Shown one piece after another: positions 1-11,533 of a stretch of 52,349 nucleotides of DNA. The stretch is taken from positions 1-52,349 of the forward strand of contig JAPEVC010000241.1 in NCBI GenBank assembly GCA_027946555.1, read 5' to 3'. The notes beneath the pieces are model-generated. The model made no database searches and was not told where the DNA came from. It saw nothing but the letters and a program-made list of their open reading frames with translations. The DNA comes from Gnomoniopsis sp. IMI 355080. Taxonomy: Eukaryota > Ascomycota > Sordariomycetes > Diaporthales > Gnomoniaceae. A program made the position numbers and the translations under genes. How positions within the stretch are numbered: the stretch's first letter is position 1; every line of letters starts with the position of its first letter.

Positions 1-141
1 CCCCCAACACTTGTGTGGGGCCCCATTTTAGGCGAACATTGGCACACCACCCCTGATTACATTCCCCGTTCCTGTCATTCCCTGGTCATCTTGCGACTTC
101 GAAACGCCTTGTCTCGGAAGCGAAAAGTAAGGCGAGCGGGT

Positions 142-462
142 TCAACGCCTTGATGAGCCGCCATGGCTACTGGGTTGCCGGTAGTAACCCCTTTCCCGAA
201 AGCCCTGGATGATGACTTTGGCTGTTTCGTAGTCATCGGTGTTGTACGGCTTGAGACCATATGAAAGCATGAAGTGGTGTATGTTGTCCCATCCTCCGTC
301 CCTGATAATGCGGTAGTTCGTTCTGTCGTCCTCAATCTCTTGTGCCGCTCTGTCTAGATTGTGGTGTGCTGTTGATCTCCTCTGGCTGGCGGACCTGCCG
401 TGGCCGGAGCTCCTCGAGCTATGAGAGCTCGAAGAAGAGGTGGATGTGGTTGAAGATGGCAT
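142..462 (-). CDS. Small Ser-rich hypothetical protein
   Basis: Single open frame of 106 residues starting at a true ATG (460-462 on the plus strand reads cat). I do not recognise the family. The first 30 residues or so are almost pure Ser/Thr with Arg and His, which looks disordered. Residues from about 35 to 95 are ordinary charged and aromatic sequence, including DNAR-like segments such as GGWDNIHHF and a tail ending in YYRQPSSHGGSSRR. This composition reads as coding and not as a chance frame. The overlapping frame on the same strand (75-335) is its shadow. No membrane segment, signal peptide or catalytic motif is visible. The function is unknown. Upstream exons are possible but not needed. 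Confidence 0.6.
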   Translation of the reverse strand: MPSSTTSTSSSSSHSSRSSGHGRSASQRRSTAHHNLDRAAQEIEDDRTNYRIIRDGGWDNIHHFMLSYGLKPYNTDDYETAKVIIQGFRERGYYRQPSSHGGSSRR

Positions 463-3400
463 AATGAGGACTTGTGTGTAGGGGTTGAAGGTGCGAGTGG
501 CTAAGTAGGTCTGGACGGTGTCGAAGGTAGCGGATAGCGCGGTTAACTCATTTAATCTTTTGGGCTTGCGAAGGTGCAGATGGTAAAGTGTGGGTGGAGC
601 GAGGTCTGGTTATAAGAGCGCCATATTGACAGACGCACAGACTCTGAGGGGAATCCATCCTGAAACAGAAGACGGTCGACATTAGGTTGGCTCCCGAACT
701 ATAGCTCTCGTGTGTCACTCGAGTTTAGGGCCTGATTTGGAAGAGCTACCCTTGTTCCCCACCACAGCAAGTCGGCACCGGTCGGGTCGCCTGAATACGA
801 ACGCATGGGCGTGAAGGTTGCGCTTAGGGAGCGCGCCTGTCAAGGCTGAGGCATTCCCTGTTCCTGCGTGCTGACAGACTGCCCGGGTGCTCTTCTCTCC
901 ACTTTAGCCTCAAACACGTTACACTCGGCACCGGTAGCAACTGCCGGCGGATGTCTGGCGAAACAAAACAAACGACGCGGGAGTCTTCCCCGAGGCCGGA
1001 AGGCCTTCCGGAACCGTCAAAGCCTAGCAAAAGTGGACCAGCGGCAGGCACTTTAATTCTTCTAGAGTTCGAGACACGTCACGGACATGGGGAAATCACT
1101 TCCAATGCTTGATACTTTTGGAGCCAGCCCACTCGGATGTCTTGTCCTTCTTGCCTCGCTCGTGTTCGAAAATCTCCTGATCGTGGGAACATCCGCTCGC
1201 TCGCGAAATTGCAGGGCAGACGGTCTGGTGCTGGAGAAGTAAAGTTCAGCTCACGTGTTGACAGATCGATATCGTTCCATTTAAATGGCTTGGAATCTTT
1301 AACCGAACCAGCTAACATGTGCCGCTGACGAGCCCCTGACAGTACTTTTGTGTGCGCTTTGACAGCCATCGGGACTGCAACTTGATTAATTATGCAGCAG
1401 AAGCAGCCAGTCATACTTTTGGCACAACTCGATCTATCCGTTGTGGAAAGTCAATCATATCGATGCACGTACGGACACGTAGTCATGACTTATTGATTTT
1501 AAAAAGCACAGACGCGAGCCAGAACAAACTTTGGGCCTGCCTCTCGAAATTGCTCTGGAAACATGAATGGCAGAGCCGCAGATGCCAATGTGCTTTGATT
1601 ACTAGTATTTGAGGGGTCTGATTATAGGTAGTCAACCGTCGGGAGCCTTTTTTTTGTACAACTCTACCAGATGGCAAAAGAACTCTCTATAGTAAGACAA
1701 CCTTGGGAGTTTATTATAGGTATTGATGCAACCTGCCATACTTGTATAGTCACAGCGTCTGGGGCCCGGGGTAATTTCATGTGGCCAGAGTTTAGCCTTT
1801 TGCCCGGAACAAAATACTCGTTGCCAGCTTATGAGAACACAAAAAAGGATAGAATCAGTATATTGGGCACTTGAGTCATTGATGCCCCTCCCATGGAATC
1901 TCGATTCACTACAGTGGTGCTAGGTTTCTATGAAGGCAGCGCATTTAGCAACAATCGTTACATCTGCAAGCTCATCTGCAGTAGCTATATAATAATCCCT
2001 TACTATGCCATCTCAGACTTATCAAGGGCTGTTTGATCAGCTACTACCTAGGTAATAAGCGAGTACTAAATTCCTAATAAGGACCATAAGTGCTGCATAG
2101 CGCTAAAGCAGCCTGAGGCTGGCACGGCAAAGATAGTATTACCAATAGCTACCTAGACAATCTGGGTCGATCCCATGGATAAAACCGGCTGTAGCCAACG
2201 AGGGTATTTTGCAAAGACCCAGACCTTGCTTTACACAATTACTTATATGTGCTTTCCTTTGTTTAAGGTAGTAGAATGCTTACAACAAAAGGGTTCTAGA
2301 CTTACTTGATCTTCTACAGTGGCTAAATACACCAACAACCAAGGAATACTCCAAAATTCTTCGATACTAACCATTTGAATTGTTTTGCTTTAAGGAGACC
2401 GTCTAGTGTACTGCAGTGTATACAACGATCTCGGAAACTCTGAGCATGCCCACTCTAACAAACAATATTAAACTGAAGATTGAAAATCACACAGATGAGC
2501 ATGGGACATGGACTCAAAAATGCGGCTTATAATCATGCCATCTATCTTTCGAATCTTCCACCTCAACAACCGAGCGGAATGATCAAAAGGACATTGCTCG
2601 GCAGTATAGTCGCTATGTTCACATAGTGTAAGTCCGCTACGGCGATGTCGCACTTGATGGCGAGCATTTTAATCCTTCATGACGTTGATTGCCCGCCCCC
2701 CCCCCTCGGGTGATCGTCCAGAACTTGGAGAGCGGCCTTGGCTGCTCTGCGACCTTTTGTGATGCGGGTTCATATGGTTCATGGTTTTGGCAAAGACTTG
2801 GTGTTCCAGGACTTAAGAGGCAATGGGCCAAGGAAAACCCATTTTGAAAGTGGTCTCGTATGAAGAGGCTGGTGAAGCGTACAACCCGCCCTGCCAGAGG
2901 GGCTCTACTTCGAGTCGGGAGAGGCAAAATTATTCTTGATTCCTTTCATCTTGGATTACTTTACTTGAGTAGTATGTTCGGCGTTGCTTTGTTGGGTTGT
3001 ATATAGGCACCTGATTCTTCTCATGCCCGCTGTCGAGCCTACACAAGTGTATTTTCGCAGTGTTTCAACTTCTCGGTCCACTTGTAGATGCTTGTCTTAA
3101 CATATGGACTGTACTAACAAGTCAGCCGACTCTTATCACTCGGTGTAACAAGATACCAAACTTGCTTGTGGATCAGCATAACCTGTTGTTACATGGCTTT
3201 GTGGGTTGCAGGGCAGTGGGGCGGGATTGGCTCACATGTGGCTGCTTTATGGCCGTGTTAGAGCCGTCTTCGCTCGCATACTCTCCGGAAGCCCGTTGTC
3301 GCCGGAAGCCCGTTGTCGCCGGAAGCCCGTTGTCGCCCGCACCGAGTCTGCGCATGGCATGATGTGCAGTGTCAATCCCTAGGTCGAGCCGCAAGGCTTG

Positions 3401-4773
3401 ACAATTACAGCCTGTACACTTGGACATGCCTTCACTCGGTCCAGGAACTATTGACAGCTTAAGCAGTGGTCGGATCAGTCGTATAATCTTGTCGTATCCA
3501 CCCCGACAGTGTATTCGGCAGCTGTGAAGCAAGCTAAATTCCAATAAAATCTCTTGATGAGCTGATCTATAGCTAAGATTCTGTTAGGAAGTCTTGACTG
3601 CAGGATCTGCTATATGATCGGCTTGGAAAGCATACAGTAACGCTCAGCTCACCCCGCACTCCCGTTGTGATGCCAGGGCCCGAGACGCCGGTGGTCGGGT
3701 GGCTACCAGGTGGGTACCCTAGCTAATTCGGGCAGTGAGCCCAGAGGCACAATGCTCAGAGTGCGTTAGCGCCATTTGGGGGGGGGGGGGAATGCCCAGA
3801 CGGGTGACGTTGTCTACCTAGGTAGGTAGCTGTCTAGGTAAGTAGAAACTTCGCAGTACAGTCCAACCCCCCACATCCCCTTCTCCAGCGATATCTCCCT
3901 CTCGAGGTCAGCTCGATGTCCACGTTGCTGATCGGGAGAGAAGGAACCAAGATCCCCTCTGCCTTGTCTCGTCCTCTTCTCTCATCCTAAGCCACATCCC
4001 ATTGCCGGACAACCGTGACGGCTGCTCCTCGGTTGAACCATTGAGACCAACCAAGCAGTCGACTCAGACACAGTCAAAACCATAGCGAGGCCATGGTTAG
4101 AAGCTGATACGGTTGGCGTTGGTAGTGGCACTGGCACTGGCAACACATCAGATTGTTTTCATTGTTACCTATCTTGACTGGCCATTCCGTTTCCAATGTC
4201 TTAGAAGATTGCCCAATCTGCTTACTACTCCACCAACTTTCACCAACAAACCTCGGCCCCTGGGACTGCCCTACGCCTGCATCTCGGCAATCCGGCCCCT
4301 GAGAAAGGGAGCTGGAATTGGAACGGTGGGCCACACTGCAGCTGATCACTTGTGTTTTGTGCTTCTGTGGGTAAGCATGCCTGCATACCTTATTTTTGTC
4401 CCCTCCTGTCAGCTCAGCTCGCTGATGATGACGTCCTGCTAACAACAACAAACCCTTTCCCCAGACTTTCCCGCCATCTCCCATCTTCACGCCCGCCCTT
4501 GTCTTTGAAGAGCAGCGCCCGAGTCACAATACGCCATACAGTGTTACGACAGCAACAATCATCTTTGGCTGCATTCCACTGCTCAAGAGACCTTGCCAGC
4601 CGATTCCAATCAACCCCCTCGACAACCCCGCGACGATCCCCCCCTCCAACTACTCAATCAAGTTCCATGACCCTGGGCACCGCAACGACGCACCAAACAA
4701 CGAGTCAAAAGCTGATAGCGAGTCTCAGCCCTTCGAGACTGCACCAACACCAACTTTGCCGCTCCTGCTGAAT
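463..4773. other. Long gene-poor intergenic region
   Basis: No open frame here has believable protein character. The part from about 1600 to 2450 is AT-richer, with many TpA steps, and could be a decayed element, but no transposase or terminal repeat is recognisable. Two exact TACCTAGGTA palindromes lie at 2045-2054 and 3815-3824. A 17-bp tandem repeat sits at 3285-3335 and a G homopolymer near 3778-3790. The CT- and CAA-rich stretch from about 4440 to 4773 looks like the leader of the downstream decarboxylase gene. Confidence 0.6.
3285..3335. repeat. 17-bp tandem repeat, three perfect copies
   Basis: The unit ccggaagcccgttgtcg occurs at 3285-3301, 3302-3318 and 3319-3335 with no mismatch. 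The unit length is not a multiple of three and no gene covers it, so this is a non-coding minisatellite. Confidence 0.95.
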
Positions 4774-7700
4774 ATGGTCCGGATCATTCCGCAACGATTA
4801 AAATCATCTACACGCCTGAATAATTCGTCACTTACAAAAAGTCGCTCAGCCAGCCCAATGCGGAGCAAAGGTGATTCTGCAAGCCCCGATGGGCCGCGGG
4901 AGCCGGGGCTGATGCTGGGAATCGTGATATTGAAGGTATGCTGCCCGTCTATCGCCCAGCTGAGTGCCGCGCGAGGCACCCAATATACTATAGGACTTCT
5001 CTGACTTGGTACGAATAGGCTCGAAATTTGGCCGCTGCAGACCGGAGCGGTACTTCTGATCCAGTGCGTATTGCCGCCCCTTGCATCATCCAGTGCGAGT
5101 GTCAAACGCTAATTCCAGGGACAGTATCTCGTCCTGACTCTTGGAGAGGGGAAACACCAAACCCACTCTGTATCCAAGAACCTCAACCCCGAATGGAACG
5201 AGCAGTGCGACTTCCCCGTCAACGACTTTCGGCATCTGCTTCTAGACGTCATATGCTGGGATAAGGACAGATTCGGTAAGGATTACCTCGGCGAGTTCGA
5301 CCTCGCCCTAGAGGAAATATTTGTCGATGGCCATTTTGAGCAACGGCCAAAGTGGTTCCCGCTCAAGAGCAAGAGGTCCGGAAAGAAGGGCGCCAAGGTA
5401 TCCGGCGAAGTCTTACTGCAGTTCACCCTTTACGACTCAGCCAATCCAGACGCAACAGACGCCGACATTTATGCCAAATTCTCCGTCCTCATCAAGTCGG
5501 TACCAGAGACGGAGGGTTCTTCCAGAAGCCAAACTCCTAGTATGACGCCTATTCTGGCCCCGACCAAGCCGAGTACTGACCCTCCGTCTTCTTTGACCCG
5601 GAGAAGCACGGACGATCTGGGGGATTTGGATGACGATGACTATGATATATATGAAGATGAAACGCCCGAGGACGAGGATTTGAGCAAGCCAGAAAATGCC
5701 GAGAAGAGGAAGAGACGCCTGAGGATCAAGGGACTGAAGCGCAAGAAGAGGGACAATCCGTACGAGTTTATCAATGGGACCGGAAGCTCTAATGTCGTTG
5801 GACTCATCTTCCTCGAGATCATCAAAATTACCGATCTGCCCCGCGAGTCCAACTTTACCAGGACCGGCTTCGACATGGATCCCTTCGTCGTGGCGTCCCT
5901 AGGCAAGCAGACGTACCGGACTAAGGTCGTGCGACACAATTTGAATCCCGTCTTCAATGAGAAGATGATCTTCAATGTGCAGGCACACGAGCAGGCATAT
6001 TCATTCGCGTTCACAGTCATTGACCGTGACCGCTATACCGGCAATGATTTCATCGCTACGACCTCTCTTCCCTTGCAAGAGCTACTAGACAAAGCCCCGC
6101 AGGCGGATCCAGAGACTGGGTTGTATTCAATTCCAGAACCACAGGAGTATGTGTCAGATGGATCTCAGCAAAAATCCCGATTCAAAAGGCTAGCTCTGTC
6201 ACGTTCAAGCTCCCAGCAAAGTCTTTCCAAATCCACCCGACCAGCAATCAGTAAGAACTCGTCGTTGGTGTCTCAAGCGGACGCTTCAGCCGAGACCATA
6301 CCCTCATCCGCTCCTAATCCGGGGCTTTTGACTCCTGCGGACAACGTCGCTGCCGCCGGCGCGGAGACACTACCAGACAACACAGATCCTGACTTTGTCC
6401 TATTTCAGGTGCCTCTGAAAATGAAGCACCAGGAAAAGTGGGAAGATAAGCACAACCCCGAGCTCTTCATCAAAGCAAAATACGTGCCATATCCCGCGCT
6501 GAGGCAACAGTTCTGGAGAGCTATGCTGAAACAATACGATACTGACGAGAGCGGACGCATCAGCAAGGTTGAATTGACTACCATGCTCGACACGCTCGGA
6601 TCAACGTTGAGAGACTCGACAATCGATAGCTTCTTCCAGCGCTTCCCACACACTGCCAACAATGGCGATGTTGGAGACCTTACCATCGATGAGGCTGTCA
6701 TTTGTCTGGATGACCAGCTGCAGAAGAAGGTCAAGCACGCCACGGTAGCTGAACGTGTGAAAGATAAGTTGCCTGATTTTGCGAAGGGCGCAAACCTCTC
6801 TGTACCCGGTACGAAAACAGCTTCGAATGACATAGCACCTGGTCCTGAAACTGCACCAGATCATCAAGTCAACACTTCCACAATAATCGTTCCTACGATG
6901 GCCAGTGCGGGAGAGGAAGGCGAAACCCTGGACAAGGATGACCTCAATGACCGCGGAGAGGAGCACGTAGTAGAGATCAGGGAGTGCCCTATTTGCCACC
7001 AGCCCCGGTTGAACAAGCGCACAGATGCGGATATAATCACTCACATCGCGACTTGTGCTAGTCAAGACTGGCGGCAAGTCAACAATCTGATGATGGCTGG
7101 CTTCGTAACCGCCAGCCAAGCCCAACGAAAATGGTACTCCAAGGTCATCACGAAGATCTCATACGGTGGATACAAGCTGGGCGCCAATTCGGCAAACATT
7201 CTTGTCCAGGATCGTATTACGGGACAGATCAATGAAGAGAAGATGAGCGTCTACGTGAGGTTGGGCATCAGGCTCTTGTACAAGGGTCTCAAATCGAACA
7301 ACATGGAAACCAAGAGGAGTGAGTCTTCAACTACTACCATGGTTAAATTATTTCAGCTAACACAACATAGTTCGTAAGCTCCTCAAAAGCATGAGTGTGA
7401 AACAAGGCAAGAAGTATGACGACCCCGCGTCCAGAGAAGAAATCCAAGGCTTCATCAATTTCCACAAGCTCGACATGTCCGAGGTTTTGCTATCGGTAGA
7501 TCAGTACAAGAACTTCAATGAGTTCTTCTACCGGGCTCTCAAGCCAGGCGCTCGTCCTTGCTCGGCCCCGGAAAATCCGCATATTATCGTTTCGCCTGCA
7601 GATTGCCGCTCTGTGGTATTCAACAGTGTCGACGCCGCAACAAATGTATGGATAAAAGGGCGCGAGTTCTCTATCAAGCGTCTCCTTGGCGATGCATACC

Positions 7701-8390
7701 CTGAGGACGCGGCGCGATATGAGCACAGCGGTGCTCTTGGCATCTTCCGTCTCGCCCCACAGGATTACCACCGCTTCCATATTCCCGTGGACGGAGTCTT
7801 GGGCCAGCCCAAGCTCATCGCCGGAGAGTACTACACTGTGAATCCCATGGCCATTCGATCTGCCCTCGATGTGTACGGTGAGAATGTGCGCGTCATCGTG
7901 CCTATTGACAGCGTAGCACATGGCCGTGTCATGGTAATATGTGTGGGTGCCATGATGGTCGGCAGCACTGTGATTACCAGGCAAGAGGGTGAGAAGGTGC
8001 AGAGGGCTGAGGAACTCGGTTACTTCAAGTTCGGTGGCAGTACGATTGTGCTTTTGTTCGAGGAGGGCAAGATGGTCTTTGATGATGACCTCGTCGAGAA
8101 CTCCAACGGAGCTTTAGAAACCTTGGTGAGTAACCTTACGTTATATGACACATGTTGCAATACACTCATGCTAATGACATTGCTAGATACGTGTCGGTAT
8201 GTCCATTGGTCACTCGCCTAGCCACCCTAAGCACGCACCCGACCAGCGCAAGGATGACAAGGACGTCACGGAGAAAGAGAAACAGGATGCCAAGAGACGT
8301 ATCCAGGGTAGCAATTTCGAAGAGGTTGGCGACGATAGTGATGATCCGCCCTTGCCGCTGTCACAGACTTCTGCTTCGCGCTCGGCTTAG
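4774..8390 (+). CDS. psd2: Phosphatidylserine decarboxylase, C2/EF-hand multidomain (PSD2 type)
   Basis: Makes phosphatidylethanolamine from phosphatidylserine on endomembranes. Exons: 4774-4935, 5019-5063, 5125-7318, 7371-8125 and 8187-8390, giving 1119 aa with all phases consistent. The first C2 domain covers about residues 48-150, with Ca-binding type Asp at D62 and D68 and a WDKDRFGKD loop. An acidic tract (233-255) and a Lys/Arg tract (263-279) precede a second C2 domain (about 294-398). A canonical EF-hand loop runs from D541 to E552. A CxxC...HxxxC motif (C690, C693, H709, C713) could bind metal. The catalytic domain starts near residue 800. Its FGGST motif carries Ser1024, where the family self-cleaves and forms the pyruvoyl group. 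The tail after 1060 is hydrophilic and charged. The start is the first ATG in frame after a CT-rich leader. Intron 2 was ended at 5124 so that the C2 core reads SDP-YLVLTLG. Confidence 0.93.
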
Positions 8391-9879
8391 GACCATGGGG
8401 TGAGAAGGAAGAAGGTGATAAAGTCAAATGGTAACACATATGGATGATTATGGCGAGCAAGCATCAAGGAGCATTGTGTTTTGAAAGTGGCCGCTGGAAG
8501 GGCAAAAGTACACGCTGCGTCTATGACAAAGATGCTCACTGCTGACTTGCTTTGTGCTGATTTTTTATTTTTTTTAACTTTATACACTCTACACTATATT
8601 TTGGCGACATGTTATATCGTCACTATACGGAACACACCATGATTCATGATCTTTATTCTGGTTACACAGCAGGTTACGGAACATAGCCATATGTGTGAGC
8701 AGTAATTGAAGACTGATGAGACCTAACCTCCTTTGCTTCATGTCCACAAGTATTAATTTCGAGGTATTTTTATTTTTTTTACTCCCTTTTTTTCTTACTT
8801 TCTTTCCCCCCTTCTTCTCTGCTTACACGCTTATCTGCACAAAATTTTGCGAGAGGGAAATTTTTGTTTGTTTCACTCCAGGTTGACGAGGATGATCTTG
8901 TATCAGCAAGGCTGCCAGTGACTAGCAAGCAGCCTTGCTTGCTACCACGAAGCCTCTCGCCAGACTTGACAAGTGTGTAATGCGATTCAAAAGCATTGAG
9001 AGAACTCAAACGTGAAACCTCAGACGCATCACAGAATATGAGCCAAAAGGTACGGAAGACCCTATCCTCGATCAGCCTTCAACGCTTCTTTTGGCTAGAG
9101 ATAGCAGTCTTGATGCCAACCTTCCAAAGGTTTTCAGAGATCGCCACTTGTCGTAGCCGTGCTTGCTGTGCCTACACTGATGTGAACTTGAATGTATAAC
9201 CGCCATTGGGAGAGACTTCTTCTTATTTTAATTTTTCCCTATGTCGCTTGTTTCCTTCTTCGGCTGATACATTGTCCTGATATTACTAGACCGGCGTCAA
9301 AATTCGCTCACTTGTTCTCTCCTATCCAAGGCAATTGACAAGTTTGAGATAGCTCGCGCGAGTTGGAGGTATATCAAAATTCGTTCGTCGACAGCGTTTG
9401 AGAGTCCCCGTCGTTGAACTGCACTTACACCTCATTGACCTTGTCTCTATACTCATCCAAAACTTTCGCTGAAACGGTCTCGTGCCCAGTATCAGTGATT
9501 TTTTGTGTCACCCCATGTCCCCTTTGCCTGCTCTACATCAATGGCCGCGCCGTCCTCACAGGACCTGCCGATGATCAATGGAAAGAGGTCGTGCTCAATT
9601 GGAAGGCTTTACAGGCTAAAAGCAATGTGGATGACTTGGAATATCTCAACAGTACTTCATATGCTACTTGATATTAATGCAATTGCCGTTTTGGCGTCTG
9701 CCTGTTTATTGGAGCGGGTTATAATCAAGCTCTAATAACAGTCGCTCACCATTCTGAGTAAGATTGTTTCACAACGCGATTTCCCCTGCGGGAACAATTG
9801 CCTTTCAAATAGTATTCTGTATCAAGTTTCATGAAAGTCGGTTCATATATTTCACTGATGTTACTTGCCAGCTGAAAGA
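8391..9879. other. Convergent intergenic region between psd2 and the SDR gene
   Basis: It holds the 3' ends of two convergent genes. Poly-T and T-rich runs lie at 8560-8580 and 8765-8815. A plus-strand frame ending at 9671 has a protein-like last 40 residues but no conserved motif and no convincing start, so I do not call it a gene. Confidence 0.55.
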
Positions 9880-10839
9880 CTAAGCAGACACATGCTTGAC
9901 CTTTGATATTCCCCCGTCGACGCAAATTTCCTGTCCTGTCACGAACCCGGCCCCCATCAACCAGACAATTGCATCCGCCACGTCCTCGCCGTACCCAATT
10001 CGCCCCACAGGATGGTGTCTATGCCGATCCGCATCGATTCCTTCTGTCCACCACATCTTCCCCCGAGACTCATCGGCCTCTTTGCACTCGTGGTCCACGA
10101 AAGTGAAACCAGGAAGAACGGCGTTACATCTGATGCCCCACTGCGCTCCCGAGACTGCCATGGCCTGCGTGAGGCCGAGCATGCCGGCCTTGGATGCTGC
10201 GTACCCTTCGCAGTTTGGTTCCGACTGGAGCGCACGGAACGACGAGATATTGATGATGCACCGACTCTGGACCTCAGGACGGGTGAAGCCTCTCCTGGCC
10301 TCTTCGGACAGAAAGCCTGAAGATGCCTGGGCGGCCTCTGGTCGAATGACAGCCTCGAACGGTTTCGTTGTTCCAGACTCTATGTGTTTCATGAAAGGAA
10401 GGCAAGCCTGACTGACGAGGAAAGGTGCCGTGAGGTTTACGGCCAGGTATGCTGTCCACTCAGCCAAGACGCCAGGGTCTTCCATAGTGCGGCCTCCTTT
10501 GAACTGGGCCTTGCATAGACCTGCATTATTGATGAGGACATCAATTTCGCCGCCAGGGAAGAAAGACGCCGCCGCCTGGACTGCGTCATTGATGGCAGCT
10601 GGGTCTCGAAGGTCGCAGACCTTGTACCCAATGAGAGCTTCCTTTTGTACCGGAGCGACGCCGTTTGGTGTCCTTTCGCTCAGGCATTTTGGGATGTGTG
10701 AGGTTGCTGTGTACTCCAGCTCAACCTGCTGGATATCAATGAGGAAGATGTTGTGTCCCAGCAGGGCCAAGTGGCGTGCTATTACCCTCCCAATCCCTCG
10801 CGCTGCTCCGGTAATGAGGACGTTCTTGTGCGCCGCCAT
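9880..10839 (-). CDS. Short-chain dehydrogenase/reductase (SDR), classical type
   Basis: A 319-residue NAD(P)H-dependent oxidoreductase in one exon. The cofactor motif TGAARGIG is at residues 10-17, NNAG at 104-107, the catalytic Ser at 199/200, and YxxxK with Y213 and K217. The C-terminal GQEICVDGG segment is typical of the family. The start is the ATG at 10839, in good context (cgccATGg). The open frame runs on upstream, but its first Met-like codon at 10950 is TTG, so the extra 37 residues are probably not translated. Compared with a plain 250-residue SDR it has a roughly 40-residue hydrophilic insertion between NNAG and the catalytic Ser (about 155-195) and another near 45-70. The substrate cannot be told. 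It converges with psd2 and is not obviously co-regulated with it. Confidence 0.88.
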   Translation of the reverse strand: MAAHKNVLITGAARGIGRVIARHLALLGHNIFLIDIQQVELEYTATSHIPKCLSERTPNGVAPVQKEALIGYKVCDLRDPAAINDAVQAAASFFPGGEIDVLINNAGLCKAQFKGGRTMEDPGVLAEWTAYLAVNLTAPFLVSQACLPFMKHIESGTTKPFEAVIRPEAAQASSGFLSEEARRGFTRPEVQSRCIINISSFRALQSEPNCEGYAASKAGMLGLTQAMAVSGAQWGIRCNAVLPGFTFVDHECKEADESRGKMWWTEGIDADRHRHHPVGRIGYGEDVADAIVWLMGAGFVTGQEICVDGGISKVKHVSA

Positions 10840-11533
10840 GGCTCGAGATTGGGAACTGGATTTCCGACGTGAGATTTGTAATGTTGAGAAGAATGAATGG
10901 ATTGCTTGTGTGGGACATTTTTGTAGGAGGGCTGAGGCCACGTCGATCAAGACGGGATCTTCACGTCCACTCCGTGCAATGGAGGTGACCAGGGGATTTT
11001 AGCCGGCGAGTGGACAGCAAGCTTGGAGAAGAGACACGGTTGACCGGACCGCACATCCTTGCCTCTCGCGCCGTCACGAGACAGAAGGCCGACTGCCCTT
11101 TCGAATTAAAATTTAATATAGACAACAATTCAGCCTGCGTCCTTCTGCAAGTCTGCGTCCCTCCGCAACGTTTACCGGAAACAGTGGGAAAAGACCGAGC
11201 CTGGTCCCGTATTACCCGGCCTATATGTCTCGGGCAACCGTCTTGCGCCAATGTGAGCCCTCCCTATCCTCCATTCTTGCGATCCTGGTTACTTTTCGCC
11301 CCCAGGCAAAGCCCCATTCGTGTATTTTCTTTAGCCTTGTCGTTCAAGTCATCTGATTGTGCTTTCGATAGCACAGCTGCCATGTCAGCAGCCATCTCCT
11401 CAGCGCCACGCTGCATACCTACCCCATAAAGTATATACCACAGTGCGGTCCGCTTTTCCCGTCCAGAGCACCTTTTCAATCGCTGGGCTGCGCAAGCGCC
11501 TTGTGCCCATCTGTTATCTTCCGCCGCACCTGA
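10840..11533. other. Promoter region of the SDR gene and 3' flank of the Ras-like gene
   Basis: About 700 bases between two minus-strand genes. I see no gene, RNA or repeat in it. Confidence 0.5.

Noticed and set aside
3285..3335. CRISPR-like array
   Set aside because: The 17-bp units are directly adjacent without spacers; it is a minisatellite in a fungal genome.
4113..4771. Plus-strand frames upstream of psd2
   Set aside because: Composition is that of a CT-, CA-rich leader and promoter, with no domain and no phase-compatible join to the C2 exon.
9414..9671. Open frame with a protein-like last 40 residues between convergent genes
   Set aside because: No conserved motif, poor first half, and no exon structure that would join it to anything. 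Kept only as a remark in the intergenic entry.
10840..10950. 37-residue Arg/Ser-rich N-terminal extension of the SDR, resembling a mitochondrial presequence
   Set aside because: The first codon of the extended frame is TTG, and the ATG at 10839 has a good context.
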